A stretch of DNA of 64,000 nucleotides from Ignavibacteriaceae bacterium (GTDB lineage: Bacteria > Bacteroidota > Ignavibacteria > Ignavibacteriales > Ignavibacteriaceae), in assembly GCA_023229425.1 (NCBI GenBank), contig JALNZG010000008.1, positions 1-64,000 of the forward strand. The letters run 5' to 3'. The position numbers and the translations under genes were made by a program. Of the stretch, positions 15,593-24,110 are shown piece by piece (within the stretch, counting starts at the first letter, position 1; every line of letters begins with the position of its first letter). The notes under the pieces are model-generated. The model saw only the letters and a program-made list of their open reading frames with translations, was not told the DNA's origin and searched no databases.

Positions 15593-15775
15593 TCCTCCTC
15601 CGCAGCGGAGCAGCGAACTGCGCAGAATGGACTGCCCGCCGCAGGCAGGCAAGTATATTTACTAGAATTTGAATATCGAACTTCGAACAAGGAACAACGA
15701 ATGATGAAGTTTTTACCCTTCGAAATTCTGCATTCCCCGTCTGAGCCGGGCAGGCTTGTTCGATATTCATTATTC
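15593..15775. repeat. Nested repeat island
   Basis: Most of the gap between the sorting-domain fragment and uup is repeat. It contains GC-rich palindromes CTCCGCAGCGGAG (15598-15610) and a CCCGCCGCAGGCAGGC run (about 15634-15649). A longer inverted pair, GAATATCGAAC (15671-15681) and GTTCGATATTC (15758-15768), encloses ACAAGGAACAAC and a GCCGGGCAGGC core. Confidence 0.65.
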
Positions 15776-15851
15776 CTTTTTTTGTTCTGGTTTGTCCGGA
15801 TTAAGAATTACCAATGATGATCTGTCTCATCCGGTTTTGGAGATAGTCTCA

Positions 15852-17732
15852 TCAACTGTTTTTTAATTTTTCAAGTTCTTCCCATCTGTTAAAAAGTTTT
15901 TTGACTAATTCTTTTGCCTGATCTAGTTGAAGGTTTAAAACGATTGTTTGTGAGGCATATTTTTCATAAAAATCCGGGGCAGAAAATATTTTTTCTATTC
16001 GTTCAACTTCTTGCTCTGCGACGATAATTTCTTCTTCAATAGTTTCAAGCTCTTTAGCTTCTTTCCATGTAAGTTTCTTTATTTTTAGCTTTTGTTTTTT
16101 CCCTTCGGATTTTTCTTTTTGGCTAGAGACGGGTTCAATTTTAATTCTCGCTTTTCTTTTTTCGATATAATAATCATAATTACCTTCACTGAAATGGATG
16201 GTCCCATTTTCTTCAAATGCAAGAATTCCGTTGCAAACCCGGTTAAGAAAATATCTATCGTGGCTGACGACAATTACACAGCCTTCAAATGCAATAAGGG
16301 CTTCTTCCAATACACGTAATGTTGGCAGATCAAGATCGTTTGTCGGTTCATCAAGCAGAAGAAAATTTCCGCCGTTTTTAATAATTTTTGCAAGAGTTAA
16401 TCTGCTTCTTTCGCCACCGGAAAGTCTTCCTACTTTTGTGTTAATCCGGTCATCGGTAAAAAGAAATCGCCTTAAGTAAGTCCAGACACCCATTTGATAT
16501 TTGCCGAATTTGATTGATTCACTTCCTTCGCCGATTGCTTCAACAACGGTGTCCTCATCATTTAACAGAAGTCTTGCCTGGTCTATATAATTGAAATCGG
16601 TTTTTTCGCCAAGTTCTAATTTACCTTTGGTTGGATGAAGACTGCCTAAAATAATTTTAAGTAAAGTCGTTTTTCCAACTCCGTTTTTTCCAATTATTCC
16701 TAACTTTCTCCCCGCGGCAAAATCAAAATTTAAGTCTTCAAATAAAAGTTTGTCCCCGAGTTTAATGCCTACGTTTTTTAATTCAAGAACCTTTTTCCCC
16801 AATTTTTCCGCCGGAGGAATGATCATCTCTACATCTAATTCAACTTCGGTGCTTTGTTGTGCTGCAACTTCGTAATAATTATCAAGTCTGCTTTTAGCTT
16901 TTGTTCTTCTTGCTTTTGGTCCCCGCATCACCCAATCAAGTTCACGGCGCAGAAAATTTTGCCGCTTGCTTTCTTCTACTTCTTTTACAGCCTGACGTTC
17001 TGCTTTATTGATCAAGTAATCGGTATAATTTCCTTGATGGGAAAAGAAGGTCCCGGAGGATAATTCAACAATTCTATTTGCAATTCTATCTAAGAAATAA
17101 CGATCATGAGTAACGAAAATGCATGTGCCTTTATATTCCGTTAAAAAATTTTCAATCCATTCAATTGAATCGGTATCAAGATGGTTAGTCGGTTCATCAA
17201 GGATAAGTAAATCAGGCTGAGAAATTAATGCGCGGCACAAAGCTACACGGCGTTTTTCACCGCCGGAAAGCGATGCAATTTCTCTATCCGGTTCCGGTGC
17301 ATTTAGTGATTTGATCAGCAGATCTATTTTCCTTTCAAGATTCCAACCGTCAATTTGCAAAATCTTTTCTTCAAGCAAATGTCTTTGTTTGGAATCATGA
17401 GGAAGCTGTTCATATTCCGTTACTAATGCAACAATTTTACTTGCACCATCCAAAATATTTTCGTGAACGTTTTTAGTTTCGTCAAGAGTGAATTCTTGAG
17501 AAAGCATACCGGTGACTAATTTTTTCTTCTTTGCAACTTCACCGGAATCAGGGTTTAATATTCCTGAGATCACTTTTAAGAATATTGATTTCCCGGCGCC
17601 GTTTCTGCCGACTAACCCTATTCTATCTCCCTCGTGAACGCTGAGAGATGCTTTATCAAGAATTACTTGTTCGCCAAAGCGTACTTCAAGTTCCATAGCA
17701 GTTAGAATTACGGGGGTTACATTAGTTTTCAT
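15852..17732 (-). CDS. uup: ABC-F ATPase, Uup type
   Basis: This 626-aa soluble protein has two ATP-binding domains and no membrane segments. Domain 1 has Walker A GRNGAGKS, signature LSGGE and Walker B LLILDEPTNHLD. Domain 2 has GKNGVGKTT, LSGGE and LLLDEPTNDLD. A linker lies between them. The C-terminal 90 residues are a charged coiled coil (LKIKKLTWKEAKELETIEEE), which marks the Uup branch rather than EttA. Uup proteins act at the ribosome or on DNA (transposon precise excision, rescue of stalled complexes). Both ATP sites look intact, unlike the ABC-F at 19424. The gene stands alone, with a 277-bp divergent region to the DUF4920 gene. Confidence 0.92.
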   Translation of the reverse strand: MKTNVTPVILTAMELEVRFGEQVILDKASLSVHEGDRIGLVGRNGAGKSIFLKVISGILNPDSGEVAKKKKLVTGMLSQEFTLDETKNVHENILDGASKIVALVTEYEQLPHDSKQRHLLEEKILQIDGWNLERKIDLLIKSLNAPEPDREIASLSGGEKRRVALCRALISQPDLLILDEPTNHLDTDSIEWIENFLTEYKGTCIFVTHDRYFLDRIANRIVELSSGTFFSHQGNYTDYLINKAERQAVKEVEESKRQNFLRRELDWVMRGPKARRTKAKSRLDNYYEVAAQQSTEVELDVEMIIPPAEKLGKKVLELKNVGIKLGDKLLFEDLNFDFAAGRKLGIIGKNGVGKTTLLKIILGSLHPTKGKLELGEKTDFNYIDQARLLLNDEDTVVEAIGEGSESIKFGKYQMGVWTYLRRFLFTDDRINTKVGRLSGGERSRLTLAKIIKNGGNFLLLDEPTNDLDLPTLRVLEEALIAFEGCVIVVSHDRYFLNRVCNGILAFEENGTIHFSEGNYDYYIEKRKARIKIEPVSSQKEKSEGKKQKLKIKKLTWKEAKELETIEEEIIVAEQEVERIEKIFSAPDFYEKYASQTIVLNLQLDQAKELVKKLFNRWEELEKLKNS

Positions 17733-18009
17733 CCAGCTTTTAGTTTGTTAGTAAATGGAATGCAAGTATAACGAAATCGTTTATTCTAAGGAAATAATTT
17801 GCTGTTAATACAAGAATAATCAGCATTTTTTGTGCGCATTTCAGTACCCTGTGCGGTATCGGTAAATGGTCAGTAGTTTTTTTAATGAAAAAATCTATTC
17901 AAAAATTTCTGTAAAAAAATGGACTTTTGATGGTACTTTTTAATTTAAAAAGTGTAATATATTAGTAGTTACGAATTATTAATAATCTTTAACAAAAAAG
18001 AAAGAAGTT

Positions 18010-18474
18010 ATGAAGAAAACGTTTTTAATTGTTTTTGCAATTCTGTTTTCCCTTACTACCAGTTTTGCCGGAGGCGGTAATAAATATGGAAAAGAGTTAA
18101 GTCTTAAAGTAAAAACAAAAGTTTCGGCTATCCTTGCAAGTCCAAAAGATTTTGTAGGTAAAAAGGTTCTGGTTGAAGGAAATGTTGTTGGTGTTTGCGA
18201 AAAAAGAGGCTGTTGGATAGAGTTAGCAAGCGATAAACCATTTCAAAAGATTAAAGTTAAAGTAAAAGACGGTGAAATTGTTTTTCCTTTAGAAGATAAA
18301 GGGAAATCTGCTTTAGTTGAAGGTGAAGTATATGAGATCAAATTAACTAAAGAGCAGGCTATTGCAAGCGGAGAAAATGAAGCGAAAGAACACGGGAAAA
18401 AATTTGATTCCACTTCTGTAACAGGTCCGGTTACTTTTTATCAAATCAAAGGTATCGGGGCGGTAATTAAGTAA
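18010..18474 (+). CDS. DUF4920-like exported protein
   Basis: This 154-aa protein has a signal peptide (about 1-20, ending TTSFAG). The mature part matches DUF4920: SAILASPKDFVGKKVLVEGN, a small OB-like barrel with VCEKRGCWIELAS (a Cys pair around C77 and C82), then KVKVKDGEIVFPLEDKGK and a VEGEVYEI strand. The two cysteines and the surrounding GCWI motif are the family hallmark and could bind metal or redox partners. It is likely periplasmic or secreted. GAAAGAAG just before the ATG is a good ribosome site. The next gene encodes a PepSY-like inner-membrane protein on the same strand, separated by a hairpin. Confidence 0.82.
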   Translation: MKKTFLIVFAILFSLTTSFAGGGNKYGKELSLKVKTKVSAILASPKDFVGKKVLVEGNVVGVCEKRGCWIELASDKPFQKIKVKVKDGEIVFPLEDKGKSALVEGEVYEIKLTKEQAIASGENEAKEHGKKFDSTSVTGPVTFYQIKGIGAVIK

Positions 18475-18493
18475 TCATTTTTTCATTTTTCAT

Positions 18494-18584
18494 AAAAGGT
18501 TGTCACTTATAATTTGCTGGTTTTCTCACTTCTGAATTCTGTATTCTTACTTCAGCAAAGCATTTTTCCGACAACCTTTTTTTT
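18494..18584 (+). terminator. Terminator hairpin with a repeat inserted in its loop
   Basis: AAAAGGTTGTC (18494-18504) pairs with GACAACCTTTT (18570-18580), followed by more T. The 65-base loop holds a second inverted pair (TTTGCTG and CAGCAAA) around text such as CACTTCTGAATTCTG, typical of dispersed repeats. It is probably the terminator of the DUF4920 gene. Confidence 0.6.
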
Positions 18585-18601
18585 ATATTCAAGAGGTTTA
18601 G

Positions 18602-19171
18602 ATGTTCAAGTGGCGAAAATGGGTTAGAATTCTTCATAGGGATTTTGGGTATGTGGCAGCGGGACTTACGGTAATTTATGCTATCTCCGGAGTTGCGGTT
18701 AACCACACAAATGATTGGAATCCAAATTATTCAATTGAAAAAACTACAATGAAAATTGATCCCATTCCCGATAGTATGTTATCGTCTGAGACTCTGATAA
18801 CCGATATTCTTGCTAAAGTAGGGGAAAAAGGAAAATTAAAAAGTTTTTTTTTACCGGACTCAAACACCATCAATATTTTTGTTGATGGAAATACAATCTC
18901 GGTTAATCTCAAAAAGGGAGAAATCTCTCAGGAAAAAGTTAATAGCCGGACAATCATTCGAGAGACGAATTTTCTTCACTTAAATGCGCCAAAAAAAATA
19001 TGGACATTTGTTGCTGATCTTTTTGCTATCGCACTTGCATTTCTTGCCATTTCCGGGTTATTCATGATTAAAGGGAAAAATGGAATAACAGGCAGAGGAG
19101 CGTGGCTTACAGCAATCGGGATTCTTATCCCGCTTATTTTTCTTGTAATTTTTTATTATAAGCTTTTTTAA
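18602..19171 (+). CDS. PepSY-associated transmembrane protein
   Basis: This 189-aa inner-membrane protein has an N-terminal cytoplasmic FKWRKWVRILHRDFGYVAAG motif, a first membrane span (about 17-33), a periplasmic beta-rich part (40-130), a second span (about 138-155) and a last span (about 166-185). The histidine just before the first span and the NHTNDW stretch after it are typical of PepSY-TM proteins, which often sit with heme or metal systems and peptidase-like regulators. Here there is no PepSY domain clearly repeated, so this is the short form. AAGAGG lies just upstream. Role unknown; possibly a redox-associated membrane protein. Confidence 0.78.
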   Translation: MFKWRKWVRILHRDFGYVAAGLTVIYAISGVAVNHTNDWNPNYSIEKTTMKIDPIPDSMLSSETLITDILAKVGEKGKLKSFFLPDSNTINIFVDGNTISVNLKKGEISQEKVNSRTIIRETNFLHLNAPKKIWTFVADLFAIALAFLAISGLFMIKGKNGITGRGAWLTAIGILIPLIFLVIFYYKLF

Positions 19172-19423
19172 GCGACTCGTAGCTTAACCTAACAAAATAT
19201 TTACCGGATTTAAGTATATTTGACCCGTGAAAAAAGTTTTTTTTGCGTTCAATTTTACTAACCAGAAAAATACTCAAATTTAAAAAGTATTTAAAAGTTT
19301 CCCCACGTTACAAATCTCTCGGGGTTCTTCAGGTCTTAGGAACAGACAAAACAAAACCGCACGTAACGGATATTTCCGTTTCAATTTATACTCCACACAA
19401 AATAATTATGGAATAAACGATCA

Positions 19424-21061
19424 ATGATAAGTACAAGTAATCTCTCTCTCACTTTTGGCAAACGTATTTTATTCGAAGAAGTAAATCTGAAATTCACTCC
19501 CGGGAACTGTTACGGCATTATTGGAGCAAACGGTTCGGGGAAATCAACTTTTATTAAAATTCTATCAGGAGAAATTGAACAAAGTTCGGGCGATGTAATC
19601 ATTACTCCGAAGGAAAGACTTACAACATTAAATCAAAATCAGTTTGAATTTGACGAATACCCGGTGCTTAAAGCTGTGATGGTAGGGCACAAAAGGCTCT
19701 TTACTATTATGGAAGAAAGAGATACCTTATATGCTAAGCACGAGTTTAATGATGCAGACGGAATTAGAATTGCCGAACTTGAAGGAGAATTTGCAGAGTT
19801 ATCCGGTTGGGAGGCAGAATCTGAAGCGGCTGAATTATTGAGTGGATTGGGAATTGCCGACGAGCTCCATACCAAATTGATGAAAGACTTATCGGGAAAC
19901 GAAAAAGTAAAAGTCCTTCTAGCGCAGGCTTTATTTGGTAACCCGGATATTTTACTTCTCGATGAACCGACAAACCATCTTGATATTATTTCTATCGGGT
20001 GGCTTGAAGAATTTCTTGAAAAATTTAAAAACACAGTAATTGTTATTTCGCACGATAGACATTTTCTAAATCAAGTATGTACACACATCGCTGATATTGA
20101 TTATGGTAAGATACAAATGTACACCGGCAATTACGATTTCTGGTTGGAAAGCAGTCAGTTAGCATCAAAACAAGCAAAAGATGCAAATAAAAAGATAGAA
20201 GCTAAAATGGTTGAGTTGCAGGAATTTATCTCGCGTTTCAGCGCAAATGCATCAAAATCGAAGCAGGCAACTTCACGGAAAAAGCAACTCGAAAACTTAA
20301 CGCTTGAAGATATTAAACCTTCATCCCGCAAAATGCCTTACATAGCCTTTAAACCGGATCGTGAAGCAGGGAACAATTTACTTGAGATTATAAACCTCAA
20401 AAAAAAATCCGATGATGAAATTTTGTTGAACGATCTGACTTTCAAAGTAGAGCGGGGAGATAAAATTGCTTTCGTTGGTCCGAATGATTTAGTTAAAACT
20501 ACTTTGTTCAATATTTTAAACGGAAAAGAGAAAGAAAATAAAGGAAGTTTTGAATGGGGACCGACCACCAAACTTGCTTACTTTCCGAAAGATAATGCAG
20601 ATTATTTTAATGTTGACCTGAACCTTATCGAATGGCTCCGTCAATATTCGAAAGAGACGGATGAAACATACATCCGCGGATTTCTTGGGAGAATGCTTTT
20701 CAGCGGGGAGGAATCTTTGAAAAAAGCTAAAGTTCTTTCCGGTGGAGAACGTGTACGCTGTCTACTTGCTAAGATGATGCTTTCCGGAGCTAATGTACTT
20801 ATTTTAGATGAACCAACGAACCATCTTGACTTGGAAGCCATCTCTGCATTGAATAATAGTTTGATCGAATTTAAGGGAACGATACTTTTTAGTTCGCACG
20901 ATCACCAGTTTATTCATACAATAGCAAACAGGATAATTGAGATTGTTCCCGACTTGTCGGGACTAATCGATAAGCGAATGACATTTGATGAATATTTAAA
21001 GGATGAAGCAATAAAGAAAATTCATTTTGATGTTTATCATGCATCTGCTATAAATCTGTGA
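19424..21061 (+). CDS. ABC-F ATPase, YbiT-like, with one degenerate ATP site
   Basis: This 545-aa protein has two ATP-binding domains. Domain 1 has an intact Walker A GANGSGKST and Walker B ILLLDEPTNHLD, but its signature reads LSGNE instead of LSGGE. Domain 2 has an altered Walker A, GPNDLVKTT (Asp and Val where glycines belong), with an intact LSGGE and LILDEPTNHLD. Because ABC sites form from Walker A of one domain and the signature of the other, one composite site is complete and the other is degenerate on both sides. The YbiT branch is known for such asymmetry. ABC-F proteins act on ribosomes. A TATATTTG box at 19215-19222 may belong to its promoter, but no proper upstream box was found. 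Confidence 0.88.
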   Translation: MISTSNLSLTFGKRILFEEVNLKFTPGNCYGIIGANGSGKSTFIKILSGEIEQSSGDVIITPKERLTTLNQNQFEFDEYPVLKAVMVGHKRLFTIMEERDTLYAKHEFNDADGIRIAELEGEFAELSGWEAESEAAELLSGLGIADELHTKLMKDLSGNEKVKVLLAQALFGNPDILLLDEPTNHLDIISIGWLEEFLEKFKNTVIVISHDRHFLNQVCTHIADIDYGKIQMYTGNYDFWLESSQLASKQAKDANKKIEAKMVELQEFISRFSANASKSKQATSRKKQLENLTLEDIKPSSRKMPYIAFKPDREAGNNLLEIINLKKKSDDEILLNDLTFKVERGDKIAFVGPNDLVKTTLFNILNGKEKENKGSFEWGPTTKLAYFPKDNADYFNVDLNLIEWLRQYSKETDETYIRGFLGRMLFSGEESLKKAKVLSGGERVRCLLAKMMLSGANVLILDEPTNHLDLEAISALNNSLIEFKGTILFSSHDHQFIHTIANRIIEIVPDLSGLIDKRMTFDEYLKDEAIKKIHFDVYHASAINL

Positions 21062-21106
21062 TTTGAATATTCGTTTTATAATTTTGTAAAACCTAAATAT
21101 TTTTGA

Positions 21107-21136
21107 AATGACTCCCTAAAAGAATTAAGAGTCATT
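21107..21136. terminator. Hairpin between convergent genes
   Basis: AATGACTC (21107-21114) and GAGTCATT (21129-21136) form an 8-bp stem between the ends of the + strand ABC-F gene and the - strand peroxiredoxin gene. It could terminate both. Confidence 0.4.
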
Positions 21137-21148
21137 CATCAGAATCAT

Positions 21149-21664
21149 TTATTTCAATTTTAGGGCAAATTCATAAACTTGTTCTGCATGTTTTTCAACA
21201 TCAACATCTCGGATAACCTTCGCAATGTTTCCGCTTTTATCAATTATAAAAGTAACTCTGCTGTCAAAGCCCAACGCATTTAATACGCCATAGGTTTTAG
21301 ATACTTCCTTTTTCTCATCGGAAAGAAGAGGAAAGTTTAAGCCGTAAGTATCAATAAAAACTTTTATCTTTTCCTTTGGATCGACGCTAATACCGAAAAT
21401 TTCAATCCCGTTTTCTTTGAATTTCGAAATATTATCTCTAACTCCGCAAGCTTGTTTAGTGCAACCGGGAGTTGATGCTTTTGGATAGAAGTAGAGAACC
21501 ACTGGGGATTTGCTCCTGAATGAGGACAGAGAAAATGTATTATTGTATGCATCGGATAAAGTAAAGTCAGGCGCCGGCATCCCTTCTTTGATATTATCCG
21601 CTGTTCCCCCGCAAGATGCGAGAAATAATGCAGAAACGATCGAGAATATTTTTAAACTTTTCAT
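21149..21664 (-). CDS. bcp: Peroxiredoxin (Bcp/PrxQ type), lipoprotein
   Basis: This 171-aa thiol peroxidase reduces peroxides with thioredoxin-type partners. The active-site region is PKASTPGCTKQACGVRD with the peroxidatic C68 and a resolving C73 five residues on, the PrxQ arrangement. DFTLSDAY and DKSGNIAKVIRDV fit the family. Unusually, it starts with a lipoprotein signal peptide: FLASCGG with C18 as the likely lipidated residue. The enzyme would thus be anchored in the envelope instead of cytosolic. ATG is preceded by AAAGGA. Convergent with the ABC-F gene; the M24 peptidase follows upstream on the same strand at 72 nt. Confidence 0.88.
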   Translation of the reverse strand: MKSLKIFSIVSALFLASCGGTADNIKEGMPAPDFTLSDAYNNTFSLSSFRSKSPVVLYFYPKASTPGCTKQACGVRDNISKFKENGIEIFGISVDPKEKIKVFIDTYGLNFPLLSDEKKEVSKTYGVLNALGFDSRVTFIIDKSGNIAKVIRDVDVEKHAEQVYEFALKLK

Positions 21665-21735
21665 AAAATCCTTTAAAGAAGAGAACTAATTGTACTCATA
21701 TTTCGTTCCAAACGACCCTTTCTGAAAACCCGGAA

Positions 21736-22926
21736 TTATTTTAAGATAGCTACAATATCTTCTTGTTTTATCCCGCTAGTTTGTTCAATTTTTCCGTCAG
21801 GGTGAATAAAAACGTCTATCTCGCTTCTAATTCCAAAATCTCCCTTCAGATAAATTCCAGGCTCAATCGAAAAGGAGGTAGAAGGAAGTAAACGGCGTTC
21901 GTCTTTTGTTTCGTAATTATCCATATGTGGACCGCTTCCGTGTAATGTTGTAGTTATTGAATGTCCGGTTCTGTGAATAAAATATTTCCCGTAACCGGCT
22001 TCTTCAATAAGCTGACGAGAAGCATTGTCAACCTCAAATCCATAAACAGGCTGATTGGTACTGAATCTCTCTTTGACAAGATTGAATGCGGCATCTCGGG
22101 CATTTTTTACAATTTCCCAAATCTTGATATACTTTTGTGGGATATCCTTGCCGACGAATCCAACCCAGGTAATATCTGACCAGACGGAAGAATCATCCGG
22201 AGTTTTTGCCCAGAGATCAATTAGTACAAAATCATTTTTCTTAATCTCCTTAAAAGTAGTTTCATCGGGAGCATAGTGGGGATTGGCACTGTTTTCATTT
22301 ACCCCAACAATCGGTGGAAAATCTGTGATTAAGTTCTTTTTTTGAAATTCATCCATAATAAATTGTTGCACCGAATATTCAGTTAAGGTGTTTCCCGATA
22401 TAATATTATTTTTAATGAAGTTAAAGGCGTCACTTACAATTTGAACCAGTGCTTTCGCTACCGGTATATTTTCTATATACTGTTCCTTTGACCATAAGGC
22501 TGTAAACTGTGTTATTAAGTCTGCCGAACTAACAACTTCAACACCAAATGTCCTGATTAATTCTAAAGTTCCCGCATCTACTTTTGAAAGATAAGGTATG
22601 GCATTCATCGGAGAATATTCCATTGCGATTGTCTTGCTCCCGGCAAGGGCTATCGCAAATTGCTCCCTTAAAGAATTGTGACTTGAATAAGAAAGTTTCT
22701 CTCCCGGCAGGTGAGCCAAATTATGTTCTTCAATCGCATTTACAATTTTGCTTGGTGTTCCTGTTTGTGGAATGAAATAATAGAATCTTCTGGTAAGATG
22801 AGATTCCTTTTTAATTCCTAGAATTTCCAAGGCAAGATCATTAGAACCACGAAAATCAAATAAAAGCCAGCCGTCTAAATTTCTATCTTGTAAAATATTT
22901 TGAATTTTTGCAATATTAAGTGCCAT
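21736..22926 (-). CDS. M24 family metallopeptidase (Xaa-Pro aminopeptidase-like)
   Basis: This 396-aa protein has an N-terminal creatinase-like domain (about 1-150) and a pita-bread M24 catalytic domain. The five expected metal ligands are visible: D237 (LIDLWAK), D251 (SVWSDITW), H322 (HRTGHSI), E355 (SIEPGIY) and E369 (RSEIDV). It should remove N-terminal residues preceding proline or cleave short Pro-containing peptides in the cytoplasm. No signal peptide is present. AAGGAAG just before the ATG is a strong ribosome site. Confidence 0.92.
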   Translation of the reverse strand: MALNIAKIQNILQDRNLDGWLLFDFRGSNDLALEILGIKKESHLTRRFYYFIPQTGTPSKIVNAIEEHNLAHLPGEKLSYSSHNSLREQFAIALAGSKTIAMEYSPMNAIPYLSKVDAGTLELIRTFGVEVVSSADLITQFTALWSKEQYIENIPVAKALVQIVSDAFNFIKNNIISGNTLTEYSVQQFIMDEFQKKNLITDFPPIVGVNENSANPHYAPDETTFKEIKKNDFVLIDLWAKTPDDSSVWSDITWVGFVGKDIPQKYIKIWEIVKNARDAAFNLVKERFSTNQPVYGFEVDNASRQLIEEAGYGKYFIHRTGHSITTTLHGSGPHMDNYETKDERRLLPSTSFSIEPGIYLKGDFGIRSEIDVFIHPDGKIEQTSGIKQEDIVAILK

Positions 22927-23037
22927 AAGAAACTTCCTTTAATATTTGGGAAATTGTTTATTTTTGTATAGTAATATTCAAAAACAATAAAGAAAAACAA
23001 AAAACTGATTTTACCTCAGCATTCTATTTTATGATTT

Positions 23038-24006
23038 ATGATACTTGAAACTTTAGATATTAAACAGAATGACGTCTTTATTTATTCGGAAAACAAATTT
23101 GATTTTGAAAAGAATTTCCGTGTAATTAATAAAGATGATAAAGCAAAAAAAGCTGTGCCGATTCATTTTAATGAAGTATGCAGGTATATTAATTCGAGTG
23201 ATCCAAAATCAGTTATTATTTACAGGCTTCTAACTAATTTGCCTACCTTTAAAACAGACATTATAAAATATGGAGTTATGATAACTATAAACGGGGAATC
23301 GGAGGTTATTCATTTTGATCCGATCTTTGCCATAAAAGAATTAGAAGAATATGTAAAAAGTAATGATATTGTTGATGTCCGATTTAGAATTCAGCAAGTC
23401 GGACTGCTATCACAAATAAGTAATTTTGGAAAGCCGAATTATACCGAGGTTTATGCTTTTGATCTAGAAGTTATTGAAGCCAAATGGCAAAACGATAAAG
23501 TATTTGCAGAGCTGATTTTTGCTTTCGATGAAGTAAATTTTGATTTAAGTCAAACAAAGAATGGGTTTCAAAAAATCAAAGTTGAACCGCAAAGAACAGC
23601 TAACCGGTTCAAAAAAATTACTGTCGAAGATGTGAAAAATGATTTAGTTGAAGAAGATAGAAATTTTGATGCTCACAAGATGAGAAAGCTTACATTACTG
23701 CCGGAACCAAGATCAAATAATCATTCTGTTAACCACCAACCTTTACCGAAAGCCAACAATAAATTTTTCGAAACTGAACATAGCGGCAGTATTAAGGTAT
23801 CGGAGAAATCAAACGAGGAAGGGAAAAAATCATTTTCATCTTTTTTAAAAAATGTAAAAACCAATTCCCCGTCACAGGGTACATTTGCAGAAGGCACAAA
23901 GAGCAAAGGGAATGTAATTGATTTGTTTAAGTCATCCCAACATGTTCAGCAGTATGTTGTTGCCCGTGAGCAAAAACAAATTGTCCTGAAACTAAAAAAC
24001 ACATAA
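23038..24006 (+). CDS. Unknown conserved-looking soluble protein
   Basis: I do not recognise a family for this 322-aa protein. It has no signal peptide or membrane segment. Residues 1-190 look folded and mixed alpha/beta (VIIYRLLTNLPTFKTDI, VIHFDPIFAIKELEEYV, VDVRFRIQQVGLLSQISN). Residues of about 195-322 are polar and probably disordered (NHSVNHQPLPKANNK, SNEEGKKSFSSFLKNV, KNTNSPSQGTFAEG), ending with a short helix (QYVVAREQKQIVLKLKN). The ATG at 23038 has no strong ribosome site; a CTCAGC stretch precedes it. It lies alone between the M24 peptidase and the glycosyltransferase pair, each transcribed away or toward it. Its length without an interrupted frame supports a real gene. Confidence 0.6.
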   Translation: MILETLDIKQNDVFIYSENKFDFEKNFRVINKDDKAKKAVPIHFNEVCRYINSSDPKSVIIYRLLTNLPTFKTDIIKYGVMITINGESEVIHFDPIFAIKELEEYVKSNDIVDVRFRIQQVGLLSQISNFGKPNYTEVYAFDLEVIEAKWQNDKVFAELIFAFDEVNFDLSQTKNGFQKIKVEPQRTANRFKKITVEDVKNDLVEEDRNFDAHKMRKLTLLPEPRSNNHSVNHQPLPKANNKFFETEHSGSIKVSEKSNEEGKKSFSSFLKNVKTNSPSQGTFAEGTKSKGNVIDLFKSSQHVQQYVVAREQKQIVLKLKNT

Positions 24007-24110
24007 CGCGATAAGTCGCAAGTAAAAAGTTGAAGTATAAAGTTCAAAGTAAAAAGTATCTTGACTCAACAAACAAAAATATTATTTCAATACTATAATC
24101 AGGCAACGAT

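Noticed and set aside
19172..19423. Clear promoter for the YbiT-like gene
   Set aside because: TATATTTG is present at 19215-19222 but no TTTG lies 19-21 bp upstream and the box is 200 bp from the start codon.
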